Source: Bordetella sp. FB-8
GTDB taxonomy: Bacteria > Pseudomonadota > Gammaproteobacteria > Burkholderiales > Burkholderiaceae_B
DNA length: 64,000 nucleotides
NCBI RefSeq assembly: GCF_000382185.1
Contig: NZ_KB907784.1
Coordinates: 2,071,633-2,135,632 of the forward strand
Direction of reading: 5' to 3'
A program made the position numbers and the translations under genes. Of the stretch, positions 49,768 through 59,758 are shown in pieces. The notes under the pieces were generated by a model that was given only the letters and a program-made list of their open reading frames with translations, did not search any database and was not told the origin of the DNA. Position 1 is the stretch's first letter; each line of letters opens with the position of its first letter.

Positions 49768-50445
49768 TCAGGCTTTGCGCCGGGACGTGAGAAAGTCCCG
49801 CAATTGGTCGCTGACGTGCCCGATGTGGCGCTGCAAAAGCGCGGCCGCTTCCCGGGCGCTACCTTTACGGCACAGGGCCACCAGCTCCGCGTGTTCTTCT
49901 TCGGCCTGCGCGGCGCTTTGCCGCGACAGCGACAGTTGCAGGCGCGTGTAGCGGTCCGTCTGCAGCAGCAGGGAGTTGACGATGCTCGCGGTCTTGGGCT
50001 GGTCGGCCCGCGACATCAGGCGCTGATGCAGCCGCGTGTTCAGTTCGCCCCAGCGCGCCGGGGAATTGGCGTGCAGTTCTTCGCTGTATTCCGCCAGGAT
50101 CCGGTCCAGCTCGATGAAGTCCGGTTCGGTCAGTCGGGGCGCCGATTTTTGCAGCAGCATGGGTTCGAGCAGGCCGCGCAGCTCGAACAGTTCCTCGATC
50201 TCGGCTAGCGACAGCTCCGAGACGATCGCGCCTTTGTGCGGGAGGATCTGGATCAGTCCCTCGCTTTCCAGCTGTACGAAGGCTTCCCGCAAGGGGATGC
50301 GGCTGATGCCGAACTCGGCTGCCAGGGCATCCTGGCGCAGTTGAAAGCCTTCGGCCAGCTCGCCTTCGATGATCCTGCGCCGCAGTTCGTCGGCAGCCGC
50401 TTGCGCCCGTGTCGCGTGGCCCAGTGCAGAGCGCGTCGTATTCAT
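49768..50445 (-). CDS. GntR-family transcriptional regulator (FCD subfamily)
   Basis: 225 residues. Winged helix ~15-75 (LRQDALAAEFGISRIPLREA, LIQILPHKGAIVSEL) then FCD domain (LFELRGLLEPMLLQ ~90; WGELNTRLHQRLM ~135). It is inside the hydroxyproline cluster, 64 bases after the DapA-family gene and 120 before the epimerase. A likely repressor acting at the dyad in front of the DapA-family gene. Confidence 0.93.
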   Translation of the reverse strand: MNTTRSALGHATRAQAAADELRRRIIEGELAEGFQLRQDALAAEFGISRIPLREAFVQLESEGLIQILPHKGAIVSELSLAEIEELFELRGLLEPMLLQKSAPRLTEPDFIELDRILAEYSEELHANSPARWGELNTRLHQRLMSRADQPKTASIVNSLLLQTDRYTRLQLSLSRQSAAQAEEEHAELVALCRKGSAREAAALLQRHIGHVSDQLRDFLTSRRKA

Positions 50446-50509
50446 TTTTTTGTCGCTCGAAAGGAAAAAACTGCGCTGCGTCTTGAGCCTCGAGATCCGA
50501 GTGGGGATG

Positions 50510-51451
50510 TTATTTCTGGATGTTCTTCGACCAGTTGGCGTACCAGCTGCGGAACAGGGCGTACTGCGTTTCGGCGTAGCGGCGCTGCGAGTCGCTCAGT
50601 GCGTCCGTTTCGTTGAAATGCAGCGTGTATTCCTTGTCGCCGTTGAGCACCATCAGATATTTATAGTACAGGACCAGGTCGGTGCCTTCGTCGAAGGAGG
50701 ACAGCACGGCCAGAGCGCTTTCCAGTTCCTGCGCCTGGTGGCGGGCGAGGGCATCGCCCTTGCAGGCCTTGGTGCACAGATCAACCAGGTGCAGCACTTG
50801 GCGCGGCAGGGCATTGCCGATACCGGTAATGGCGCCGGTCGCGCCGCAGTTCACGAAGCCGTGGAATACCTGGGTATCGACGCCGGCCATCAAGGTGACG
50901 CTGTCGTCCTTGGATGTGATGTGCTCGGCGGCATAGCGCATATCCGCCGCACCGCCGAATTCCTTGAAGCCGACCAGGTTCGGGTGCTGGGCGCGCAGTT
51001 CGAAGAACAGATCGGCGCGCGTCGCAAAGCCATAGTAGGGGCTGTTGTAGATGACGGCGGGCAGCTCGGGCGCCGCTTGGAGAATGGCCGTGAAGTGGGC
51101 CTTCTGGGCAGCGGCGGACGAGCCGCGGGATAGGACGCGCGGGATGACCATCAGGCCCTGGGCGCCCACCTTGGCGGCGTGGGCGGCGTGCGATACCGCT
51201 TCCCGGGTGTTCACGGCACCGGTGCCCACGATGGTCGGGATGCCGGCGCCGGCCAGCCTGGCCACGCCCTCCTGGCGCTGGGCTTCGGTCAGAAGCGGCC
51301 AGTCGCCCATCGAGCCGCAATAAACGACCGCGCTCATGCCGATATCGATCAGTTCGCCGCCCTTGCGCACCAGGGCGTCGTAGTCCGGCTTGCGGTCGGC
51401 GGTGCACGGCGTCATCAGGGCGGGAATGGTGCCGTTGAAAATAGTGCTCAT
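50510..51451 (-). CDS. DapA-family lyase/deaminase, probable pyrroline-4-hydroxy-2-carboxylate deaminase
   Basis: Schiff-base TIM-barrel enzyme of 313 residues. Family motifs: VVYCGSMGDWPLLTEAQRQE (~41), VIYNSPYYGF with the tyrosine (~134) and VGFKEFGGAADM with the Schiff-base lysine (~166). In the hydroxyproline pathway this family (LhpC) turns the pyrroline product into alpha-ketoglutarate semialdehyde plus ammonia. First gene of the minus-strand run. The enzyme for the final oxidation is not encoded nearby. Confidence 0.86.
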   Translation of the reverse strand: MSTIFNGTIPALMTPCTADRKPDYDALVRKGGELIDIGMSAVVYCGSMGDWPLLTEAQRQEGVARLAGAGIPTIVGTGAVNTREAVSHAAHAAKVGAQGLMVIPRVLSRGSSAAAQKAHFTAILQAAPELPAVIYNSPYYGFATRADLFFELRAQHPNLVGFKEFGGAADMRYAAEHITSKDDSVTLMAGVDTQVFHGFVNCGATGAITGIGNALPRQVLHLVDLCTKACKGDALARHQAQELESALAVLSSFDEGTDLVLYYKYLMVLNGDKEYTLHFNETDALSDSQRRYAETQYALFRSWYANWSKNIQK

Positions 51452-51532
51452 GGTCTTTCCTCGAAACGGGCTGGGGGATTTGGAGCGTGAGCCAGCTCGG
51501 CGCCGGCACGTTCAGGGCAGAGAATACTGTTA

Positions 51533-51558
51533 TTTGAATATTTTATACAATATCCAAA
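51533..51558 (-). promoter_or_regulatory. Putative operator of the hydroxyproline cluster
   Basis: Arms TTTGAATATT (51533-51542) and AATATCCAAA (51549-51558) are complementary at 9 of 10 positions with a TTATAC centre. AT-rich DNA in a GC-rich window, about 80-105 bases upstream of the DapA-family start. Confidence 0.55.
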
Positions 51559-51648
51559 ATGTAAAGGAAGGGCGTACCACTTCCTGGCTGGCCCGCCTCA
51601 CATCGGTCAATCGATGAAAAACGCGCCTATGCCGGGCGCCTTGGGTAT

Positions 51649-52881
51649 TTACGCGGGGTACAGGGCCCCCAGCACCCTGGGGCCGCGGGCTCCGGTCACT
51701 TCGGGCACGCCCGCTTTCTGTCCATCCACGTGCATCTGCGCCAGCCAGGCAAAGGCCAGCGCCTCCATCCATTGTGCCGATACGCCTTCCTCATCCGTGG
51801 CTCTTGCCGGCCGCCGCAGGACATCGGCCAGGTCGCGCATCAGTCCGGCATTGCGTGCGCCGCCGCCGCAGACCAGCACCTCGGCAGCCTGGGGCAGGGC
51901 GGCATCCAGGGCATCGGCTACCGTTTGCGCCGTAAAGCGCTGCAGCGTGGCTTGCACGTCGGCGGGCTGTTTGTGCCGCCAGCCGGCCAGGCGGGCGTCG
52001 AGCCAGGCCGGATTGAACAGGTCGCGTCCGGTGGACTTGGGCGGTGGCAGCCTCAGCCAGGGCTCGCTGGCGATCAGTGTCTGCAGCAGCGCCGCGTCGA
52101 CGCGGCCGCTGGCGGCCCATCGGCCGTCGGCATCGTAGGCCTGGCCGGTATGGCGCTGGCACCAGGCATCGAGCAGTACATTGGCCGGACCGGTGTCCAG
52201 GCCGCGTGGCGCCTGGCCTGGGGCCAGCAGTGTCAGATTGGCGATGCCCCCCAGGTTGAGGACAGCGCGGGGCGTGTCGCAGCCGAACATGGCCGCATGA
52301 AAGGGCGGCACCAGCGGGGCGCCCTGTCCGCCCGCCGCCACGTCCCGGCTGCGGAAATCGGCCACCACGTCGATACCGGCCAGCTCGGCCAGGAGCGCGG
52401 GCGCGTTGAGTTGGACGGTGTAGCCTTGTTCGGGCCGGTGCCGCACGGTTTGCCCATGCGCGCCGACAGCGCTCACGTCCGAGGCGGATAACCGGGTATC
52501 GGCCAGCAGGCGTTGCACGGCTTGGGCGTAGAGTCTTGCCAGCGCGTTGGCCGCGCGTGCCGCGCGTTCCAGTTCGTCGTGCCCCGCGGTGTTGAGCGCG
52601 AGCAATTCCGCCCGCAGTGCGTCAGGCATGGGCAGCGCCACGCCGGCCAGGGTTTGCGGACGGCCTTGGGACGACAGGCGCATCAGCACGCCGTCTACCC
52701 CGTCCATGCTGGTCCCGGACATCAGGCCGATGAAGAGGCGGCCGGCGTCCCGGCGGCCGGCGTTCCGGCGGCCGGCGCTCCGGCGGCCGGCGTTCCGGGG
52801 CGCCTGACGCAGAGGGGATGGTTCCGGCATTCGAGGGCTCGCTTGGCTGCGAGCAGCCCATTGCGTGTAAAGATCATTCAT
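51649..52881 (-). CDS. anmK: Anhydro-N-acetylmuramic acid kinase
   Basis: Phosphorylates and opens anhydroMurNAc in cell-wall recycling. 410 residues from MNDLYTQWAARSQASPRMPE (52881), longer than the usual ~370. The core starts at residue ~48 (RLFIGLMSGTSMDGVDG) and continues with NLGGIANLTLLAPG (~215), GFDTGPAN-type RGLDTGPANVLLDAW (~235) and EVLVCGGGARNAGLM (~340). The extra N-terminus is low complexity and holds a five-residue tandem repeat, so the true start could be further in. A 569-residue frame is open upstream but crosses the LysR gene. Confidence 0.93.
   Translation of the reverse strand: MNDLYTQWAARSQASPRMPEPSPLRQAPRNAGRRSAGRRNAGRRDAGRLFIGLMSGTSMDGVDGVLMRLSSQGRPQTLAGVALPMPDALRAELLALNTAGHDELERAARAANALARLYAQAVQRLLADTRLSASDVSAVGAHGQTVRHRPEQGYTVQLNAPALLAELAGIDVVADFRSRDVAAGGQGAPLVPPFHAAMFGCDTPRAVLNLGGIANLTLLAPGQAPRGLDTGPANVLLDAWCQRHTGQAYDADGRWAASGRVDAALLQTLIASEPWLRLPPPKSTGRDLFNPAWLDARLAGWRHKQPADVQATLQRFTAQTVADALDAALPQAAEVLVCGGGARNAGLMRDLADVLRRPARATDEEGVSAQWMEALAFAWLAQMHVDGQKAGVPEVTGARGPRVLGALYPA
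52735..52794 (-). repeat. Tandem 15-bp repeat in the anmK N-terminal extension
   Basis: Four 15-base units (CCGGCGGCCGGCGTT-like) at 52735, 52750, 52765 and 52780 with single-base variants. On the minus strand they encode AGRR(S/N/D) peptide repeats. In frame, so copy number can vary without loss of function. Confidence 0.88.
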
Positions 52882-52949
52882 CGTAGCAAGAAAGACCTGC
52901 CGTGCTTTTGCCGCAGGGCAAATACAGAGCCTTCGTGGATTTTTTGCTT

Positions 52950-53876
52950 TTAAGCGCGAGGGGGTTGCGTTGTCCACCCGGTCAGCACGCCTGCGATCTG
53001 TTCTCGCATCCAGCGATGCAGCGGGCTGTGGTGAGTCCGCTCGTGCCAAGCCATGGCGATTTCGATGGTCGGGACGGAGATCGGCAATGGGTAGGATTTG
53101 AGCGCGGGAGCCCGTTCGCGCGCCAGCGTCGCTGGGAAAACCGCAACCAGATCGGTATCGCACAGAATTTGCTCGGCCGCCAAAAAGCTGGGCACCGATA
53201 TCGTGCCGCGGCGCGAAAGATTCAGTTTGTGCAGCACGCCGTCGGTGACTCCGGAAAAATCCCCGCCCAGCGGCGACACGATCAAATGCTTCATCGATGA
53301 AAACACCTCCGGCGCGAGGGAGTCGCCGCGGTACGGATGGTCGCGCCGCATGACGCACACCAGATGTTCCTGATAGAGCTGGCGCATGTGCAGGCGATCA
53401 TGATGGATCAGCGCGCTGCACCCGACAAGAAGGTCCACCTGGCCGGACGCCATATGGCTATCCAGGGCCGGGATCATGGCGCGGGTGCCCGGCACGAATC
53501 CCAGCTGCAGACCCGGCGCGGTATCGGCCAGGGTCGCGAACCATTTCCCTATGCGGCATTGGACGGCATCGCTGGCGCTGATCATGACGACGGCCTGGGC
53601 CGTGGACAGATCGAAGTCTTCGCGCTGCACGATGGCGCGAAAGCCGTCGACCAGTTCCGACAGCCTGGGAGCGATCCCCAGCGCCCGTGGAGTGGGTGTC
53701 ATGGCGCGCGCACCCGGTATCAGCAAAGGGTCGTCGAACATGCGGCGCAGTCGCGCCAGTTGTGCGGAAACCGCCGGCTGGCTGCTGCGCAGCTTGGCGG
53801 CTGCGCGCGTCACGCTGCGTTCAGACAACAGGGTTTCCAGAGTCAGGAGCAGATTGAGGTCGAGGCGATTATCCAT
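52950..53876 (-). CDS. LysR-family transcriptional regulator
   Basis: 308 residues. N-terminal helix-turn-helix (LDLNLLLTLETLLSERSVTR; SQPAVSAQLARLRRMFDDPL ~29-50) then a two-lobe ligand domain (AQAVVMISASDAVQCRIGKW ~93). Resembles the NodD/SyrM-like group of LysR proteins. Divergent from a small CzcE-like secreted protein; the 139-base gap contains dyads suited to a LysR regulator. Confidence 0.92.
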   Translation of the reverse strand: MDNRLDLNLLLTLETLLSERSVTRAAAKLRSSQPAVSAQLARLRRMFDDPLLIPGARAMTPTPRALGIAPRLSELVDGFRAIVQREDFDLSTAQAVVMISASDAVQCRIGKWFATLADTAPGLQLGFVPGTRAMIPALDSHMASGQVDLLVGCSALIHHDRLHMRQLYQEHLVCVMRRDHPYRGDSLAPEVFSSMKHLIVSPLGGDFSGVTDGVLHKLNLSRRGTISVPSFLAAEQILCDTDLVAVFPATLARERAPALKSYPLPISVPTIEIAMAWHERTHHSPLHRWMREQIAGVLTGWTTQPPRA

Positions 53877-53885
53877 AATCTAAAT

Positions 53886-53896
53886 CTTATATTAAG
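53886..53896. promoter_or_regulatory. LysR-type dyad near its own start
   Basis: CTTATATTAAG has complementary CTTA/TAAG arms around TAT, 10 bases upstream of the LysR gene. Size and place fit a LysR autoregulation site; inference. Confidence 0.35.
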
Positions 53897-53961
53897 AATA
53901 TATGAAATCGATTTGAATTATAGATTGGGCGGGCGCACTATTCATCCAAGCAAGGTTTAAG

Positions 53962-53986
53962 CGTTAACCCTTAATCGTTAACCCTT
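53962..53986 (+). repeat. Direct repeat before the CzcE-like gene
   Basis: CGTTAACCCTT occurs at 53962-53972 and 53976-53986, 14 bases apart. Together with upstream AAGGTTTAA (53953-53961) the first copy forms a near-perfect dyad. It lies 30-55 bases before the start codon, in the promoter region. Confidence 0.6.
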
Positions 53987-54015
53987 GTTTTCTAATATTT
54001 ACTAGGAACCTCAAC

Positions 54016-54354
54016 ATGAAAACCCAATTCCTTTCCGCCCTCACTATTTCGGCCGCCCTGGGTCTGGCGAGCGTCTCGACCGGCGCCTTGGCCGCCGAAT
54101 CCGACAAGCTGTTGGGCGCTGTCGCGCCTTCGGCCCAAGCCGACCGCACTGTCTCTCTGACCGGCGGCACCAGCAAAGTTCTCGTCAATTGGGGTGAAAC
54201 GGTCAATTTCCTGGCCGCCAACGGCCAGAAATTCACCGTCAAGTTCGACGGTGTGCGCAGCGCCTTCAACCTGCAGGATCTGGTTCCCGCCGCCGCTCTG
54301 AACCGCCCTGTCGATGTCTATGTGCGCGGCGGTCTCAGCAAGCTTGGCGCGTGA
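54016..54354 (+). CDS. CzcE-like periplasmic protein
   Basis: 112 residues with a signal peptide ending near residue 27 (TGALAAES). The mature part matches the CzcE family pattern: a DKLLGAVAPSAQADRTVSL opening, VNWGETVNFLAANGQKFTV (~58) and FNLQDLVPAAALNRPVDVYV (~84). CzcE of metal-resistant Cupriavidus binds copper and responds to heavy metals, but no metal pump genes are present here. The histidines of that protein are absent in the mature part, so metal binding is doubtful. Divergent LysR gene may control it; own terminator follows. Confidence 0.75.
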   Translation: MKTQFLSALTISAALGLASVSTGALAAESDKLLGAVAPSAQADRTVSLTGGTSKVLVNWGETVNFLAANGQKFTVKFDGVRSAFNLQDLVPAAALNRPVDVYVRGGLSKLGA

Positions 54355-54478
54355 TTCGGGCATGGCTTTTCTGCGCCGGCCGCAGGCGATGAGGCAAGCG
54401 ACCTGGCAGGCTTGCCCGATCTGCACCCTCGAACGGCAGGGCGGGTGACCCGCCCAGGGTCGATGAGCGCGGCAGGCG

Positions 54479-54513
54479 ATCCCCACGAGGCTACGGCCGA
54501 GTGGGGATTTTTT
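54479..54513 (+). terminator. Intrinsic terminator after the CzcE-like gene
   Basis: Stem ATCCCCAC (54479-54486) / GTGGGGAT (54501-54508), 14-base loop, then a T-run to 54513. A separate small hairpin GGCGGG-TGA-CCCGCC lies about 30 bases before it. Confidence 0.9.
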
Positions 54514-54577
54514 CTGCCGCATCGCCCAAGCGCGAGCGAACCATTCTTTGCGCGACGCCTGTCAGCGTCAACAGTTC

Positions 54578-55960
54578 CTAGAGCGAGGCGACGTGATCGT
54601 TTGCGGGGGCGCGCTGGTCGGGCATCTGGGCCAACATGCGAATCTGCTCGCGATAGGGGGCCAGCGCGTGCATGAAGGCCGTACGCTCGCCGGGATCCAG
54701 GGCGCGAGCCACCGGCAGATCGACCGACAGCGGGTCCACGGGCCGGTTATCCACGCGCAATTCATAATGCAGGTGCGGGCCGGTGGCCCAGCCGGTGGCG
54801 CCGACATAGCCGATGACCTGGTCCTGCGACACCGTGTCGCCCTTGCGCAGGCCGTCGGCAATACGGCTTTGATGGGCATAGACGGTGGAGTACTTGCCGT
54901 AGTGCTTGATGATGACCACGTTGCCGTATCCGTTCTGCCAGCCCGCAAATTCGACCACGCCGTCAGCGGTGGCATGGATGGGAGTGCCCGCGGGCGCGGC
55001 GTAATCCACCCCCGTGTGGTTCGTCCAGATCTTGTGCAGCGGGTGCATGCGCATGCCGAAGGTCGAGCTGATGCGGGTGAACTTGAGCGCGGTGCGAAGA
55101 AAGGCGCCGCGCAGGCTGGTGCCGTCGAAGTCGTAATAGGCGCCTGACGCGGAGCCGGGGTTGGGGTTGAACCATGCGGCATCGTAGGACTTGCCGTCGT
55201 TGACGAACTCCACGGCCAGCACGCGGCCTGCGCCGGCGTAGCGGCCTTCGTGCTGCCGCGTTTCGTAAACCACGCGGAACCGGTCGCCTTGCCGCAGGTC
55301 GTGCAGGAAGTCGATCTTGGCGCCCAGGATGTCCGCGATCTGCAGCGTGACGGCATCGGGAATGCCGGCCTGGTCCGTGGCCGCGAAGAGCGACGATCGG
55401 ATTACGCCCACCGCTAGATTGGTTCGCGTCGTCGTGTTTTCGTCGCTTTCGCGGGCGGTATAGCCGCCCTGGCCGTCCGACTCGACGACCAGCACGCGGG
55501 CGGTGCCTGACTGGGCCGGATCCGCGTCCTTGGCGTCGGGCGTATGCACATAGCGCAGCCAGGCCAGGTCGCCCGAATCGTCGGTGGCGGCCCGCACTGT
55601 GCGGCCGGGATAGAGCTTGTAGATGCTGCGCGCGCGGGCGTCCTGCGTGAGGAAGGCCAGCAGCTTGGGATCGTAGGCATCCAGCCGCTGCAGCACGGCG
55701 GCCAGCGTATCGCCCCGGCGTATGCGGGTTTCGCTGACGAAAGGGGCGGAACCGGCGCTGCCGACATGGATGTCGGCGGGCTTGAGCGGCAGGGGGCGGG
55801 TGATCAGATCCTGCACCGGAGCGGCCGGCTCGGAGCGGGGAACCATGCCCAGCGCTGCCGCGGCGGCGAAGAAGCCGACGGCGCAGGCGATCAGGGTTCG
55901 GCGGATCAGCGTGGCGCCGCGGCTGTTAGTCTGTGGGGCGGCAAAAAAGCGTCGAATCAC
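54578..55960 (-). CDS. M23-family murein endopeptidase
   Basis: Membrane-anchored LytM-type peptidase acting on peptidoglycan cross-links. 460 residues. N-terminal membrane segment ~18-40, a LysM/OapA-like domain (ETRIRRGDTLAAVLQRL ~80), and the M23 domain with zinc ligands in HTGVDYAAPAGTP (~314) and PHLHYELRVD (~398). All ligands are intact, so it should be active rather than a regulatory EnvC-like protein. Next to tyrS and anmK, a neighbourhood I recall as common in Burkholderiales. Confidence 0.93.
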   Translation of the reverse strand: MIRRFFAAPQTNSRGATLIRRTLIACAVGFFAAAAALGMVPRSEPAAPVQDLITRPLPLKPADIHVGSAGSAPFVSETRIRRGDTLAAVLQRLDAYDPKLLAFLTQDARARSIYKLYPGRTVRAATDDSGDLAWLRYVHTPDAKDADPAQSGTARVLVVESDGQGGYTARESDENTTTRTNLAVGVIRSSLFAATDQAGIPDAVTLQIADILGAKIDFLHDLRQGDRFRVVYETRQHEGRYAGAGRVLAVEFVNDGKSYDAAWFNPNPGSASGAYYDFDGTSLRGAFLRTALKFTRISSTFGMRMHPLHKIWTNHTGVDYAAPAGTPIHATADGVVEFAGWQNGYGNVVIIKHYGKYSTVYAHQSRIADGLRKGDTVSQDQVIGYVGATGWATGPHLHYELRVDNRPVDPLSVDLPVARALDPGERTAFMHALAPYREQIRMLAQMPDQRAPANDHVASL

Positions 55961-56195
55961 GGGCGGTCTGCGTATTGGGATGTTTGGTTTGTTGTGAAAT
56001 TGCTACAATTGTGAACGCGATCTGGAGGGTGCTGGATCATTTCTATTGTGCTTTTCAAGCGCTGCATGCTAAACGAATTGCCGGAAAATTTCGACCGCCG
56101 GGACATTCAGACGTCACTGGCCGGGTCATCGCGGGCGTTGTCGTTACAATTTTTATTGCCTTCCCTTCATCTATTTCTCGGTCTGCTCGCATTTC

Positions 56196-57449
56196 ATGTC
56201 CCAATCCCAAGTCCCTGAATCGACCGGCGCAACCGCCTACGCCATCACTTCCGAAGTCCAAGCCGATATGCGCGTGGCCAAGCGCGGCTGCGACGAGCTG
56301 CTGGTCGAAACCGAATTCGCCCGCAAGCTGGCGCGCAGCCGCGCCACGGGCGTGCCGCTGCGCATCAAGCTGGGGCTGGACCCCACCGCGCCGGACATTC
56401 ACCTGGGCCACACGGTGGTGCTCAACAAGATGCGCCAGCTGCAGGATCTGGGCCACACCGTCATCTTTCTGATCGGCGACTTCACCTCGATGATCGGCGA
56501 CCCCAGCGGCCGCAACACCACGCGCCCGCCGCTCACGCGCGAGCAAATCGAGTCCAACGCCAAAACCTACTACGCCCAGGCCAGCCTGGTGCTCGATCCC
56601 GAGCGCACCGAGATCCGCTACAACTCCGAGTGGTCCGACCCGCTGGGCGCGCGCGGCATGATCCAGCTGGCCTCGCGCTATACCGTGGCGCGCATGATGG
56701 AGCGCGACGATTTCACCAAGCGCTTCAAGGGCGGTGTGCCCATTTCGGTGCATGAGTTCCTCTATCCGCTGATGCAGGGCTATGACTCGGTGGCGCTCAA
56801 GTCCGACCTGGAGCTGGGCGGCACCGACCAGAAGTTCAACCTGCTGGTGGGCCGCGAGCTGCAGAAGGAGTACGGCCAGGAGCCGCAGTGCATTCTGACC
56901 ATGCCGCTGCTCGAGGGCCTGGACGGCGTCGAGAAGATGTCCAAGTCCAAGAACAACTACATCGGCATTTCCGATGCGCCCGAAACCATGTTCGGCAAGA
57001 TCATGTCGATCTCCGACACGCTGATGTGGCGCTATTACGAGCTGCTATCTTTTCGATCGCTTGACGAAATCGCCGCGCTGCGCGCCCAGACCGAGGCCGG
57101 ACGCAATCCGCGCGATGCCAAGGTGCTGCTGGGCCTGGAAATCGTGGGGCGCTTTCATAGCGCAGCGGCGGCCGACGGCGCGCTGGCGGCCTTCGAGGCG
57201 CGCTTTCGCGACGGCGCCATGCCGGACGACATGCCCGAGGTCTTGGTGGCCGGCGCGCCTGTCGGTATCCTCAAGCTGTTGCGCGAAGCCGGCCTGGTGG
57301 CCTCGGGCGCCGAGGCGCAGCGCAACATCGAACAGGGCGGCGTGCGTATCGACGGGGCGCGCGTCGAAGACAAATCGTTGCAATTGTCCGCGGGCTCTTA
57401 TGTATTGCAGGTAGGCAAACGTAAATTCACCCGTGTTACTTTGAGTTAA
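56196..57449 (+). CDS. tyrS: Tyrosyl-tRNA synthetase
   Basis: 417 residues. HIGH-type motif [19 protein letters not shown] (~67), [19 protein letters not shown] loop [14 protein letters not shown] (~247), and a C-terminal S4 RNA-binding domain ([19 protein letters not shown] ~370). This is the TyrZ-like long form. A 235-base gap upstream holds the promoter. Confidence 0.97.
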   Translation: MSQSQVPESTGATAYAITSEVQADMRVAKRGCDELLVETEFARKLARSRATGVPLRIKLGLDPTAPDIHLGHTVVLNKMRQLQDLGHTVIFLIGDFTSMIGDPSGRNTTRPPLTREQIESNAKTYYAQASLVLDPERTEIRYNSEWSDPLGARGMIQLASRYTVARMMERDDFTKRFKGGVPISVHEFLYPLMQGYDSVALKSDLELGGTDQKFNLLVGRELQKEYGQEPQCILTMPLLEGLDGVEKMSKSKNNYIGISDAPETMFGKIMSISDTLMWRYYELLSFRSLDEIAALRAQTEAGRNPRDAKVLLGLEIVGRFHSAAAADGALAAFEARFRDGAMPDDMPEVLVAGAPVGILKLLREAGLVASGAEAQRNIEQGGVRIDGARVEDKSLQLSAGSYVLQVGKRKFTRVTLS

Positions 57450-57564
57450 CAGGCCTAGTGCGAGCCTCAGGGTGCCGCGCGGGCTCCCCCATCCGGGGAG
57501 CCGGGCCTGGGTCGGACGGCAATGGGCCGCGCCGACCCGTTACCCGCAAGTAGGAGATGTCACC

Positions 57565-58221
57565 ATGAAGCTATCGAGCCTTTCCTTTTCCGACCAGGAG
57601 CGGATCCCGGAACGCTATGCCTTCTGCAAGATCGATCTGCAGTCGCATGTCGTGCTGGCCGACAACTTCAACCCCCAGTTCTCCTGGGACGACGTTCCGG
57701 CCGGCACGCGCTCGTTCGTGCTGATCTGCCACGACCCCGACGTGCCCTCCAAGCCCGACGATGTCAACCAGGAGGGTCGTATCGTCCCGGCTGACCTGCC
57801 GCGTGTCGACTTCTTCCACTGGCTGCTGGTGGATCTGCCGGACGACTTGCGCGAAATCGACGAAGGTGCGTTTTCCAATGGCATCACGCCGCGCGGCAAG
57901 GGCGGCCCGCTGGCGCCGATGAATGCGCGCCAGGGCGTGAACGACTACACCGCCTGGTTCGCGGCCGACCGCGACATGAGCGGCGATTATTTCGGCTACG
58001 ACGGTCCGTGCCCGCCCTGGAACGATGCCCTCATGCACCATTACGTCTTTACGCTCTACGCGCTGGATATCGAGGAATTGCCGGTGCAGGGCAATTTTAA
58101 AGGCGCCGACGTCCTGAGCGCCATGCAGGGGCACGTGCTGGCGCAGGCGTCGGTCACGGGCATCTACACGCTCAATCCCGAGTTGGCGCCCACGCGCATC
58201 GGCGCTTCGGCCAGCAGCTGA
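57565..58221 (+). CDS. YbhB/YbcL (PEBP/RKIP)-family protein
   Basis: Cytoplasmic phosphatidylethanolamine-binding-like protein, 218 residues from [20 protein letters not shown], with AGGAG upstream. Family ligand-pocket motifs: [14 protein letters not shown] (~53), [10 protein letters not shown] (~86), and [20 protein letters not shown] (~150). Molecular role of bacterial members is unclear. Followed by a terminator. Confidence 0.93.
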   Translation: MKLSSLSFSDQERIPERYAFCKIDLQSHVVLADNFNPQFSWDDVPAGTRSFVLICHDPDVPSKPDDVNQEGRIVPADLPRVDFFHWLLVDLPDDLREIDEGAFSNGITPRGKGGPLAPMNARQGVNDYTAWFAADRDMSGDYFGYDGPCPPWNDALMHHYVFTLYALDIEELPVQGNFKGADVLSAMQGHVLAQASVTGIYTLNPELAPTRIGASASS

Positions 58222-58246
58222 CGCAGCGGCGTTGCCGTTGTTCAAG

Positions 58247-58270
58247 GCCCGTCATGCCGGCGGGCTTTTT
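58247..58270 (+). terminator. Intrinsic terminator after the PEBP-family gene
   Basis: GCCCG (58247-58251) pairs with CGGGC (58261-58265) around a 9-base loop, followed by TTTTT. Confidence 0.8.
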
Positions 58271-58300
58271 CATGGGTTAAAATCTTGTCGATTGCCTTCC

Positions 58301-58426
58301 CCCTGTGTAACTGGCGAATCCGTGGGTCACCACAAGGAAGCACAGGGTTCTTCAGCGCCGGGGGCGGCGTACGTATTTGTGCTGCGCCTCGTCGCCTGCC
58401 GTTCGCCTGGGCTGATATTTTTGGGG
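58301..58426 (+). ncRNA. ZTP/ZMP (pfl) riboswitch upstream of glyA
   Basis: Matches the pfl motif. First subdomain: helix CCCTGTG (58301-58307) / CACAGGG (58341-58347) enclosing the conserved TAACTGGCGAA and the inner stem CGTGGGTCACCAC. A variable linker follows. The second subdomain is the conserved GCCGTTCGCCTGGGC (58398-58412), followed by TGATATTTTT, which looks like a terminator platform. ZTP riboswitches sense the purine intermediate ZMP/ZTP, made when 10-formyl-tetrahydrofolate is short, and often control one-carbon genes such as glyA. Confidence 0.85.
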
Positions 58427-58486
58427 CATTTCGTCGCGATAGCAACGATCCCTATCAACCTTCCTGAACGACAAGGACCACACGCT

Positions 58487-59734
<1,248 letters not shown>

Positions 59735-59758
59735 GGCGACGGCTGTCATGCCTGCCTG

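Noticed and set aside
51649..53358. 569-residue AnmK
   Set aside because: The extension crosses the oppositely framed end of the LysR gene and has no family similarity; start taken at 52881 instead.
53953..53986. Telomere-like TTAACCC repeats
   Set aside because: Only two copies in a bacterial promoter; treated as a regulator-site candidate.
57480..57515. Hairpin GGCTCCCC / GGGGAGCC after tyrS as a terminator
   Set aside because: The stem is good but there is no T-run, and it may be part of the leader of the next gene; left uncalled.
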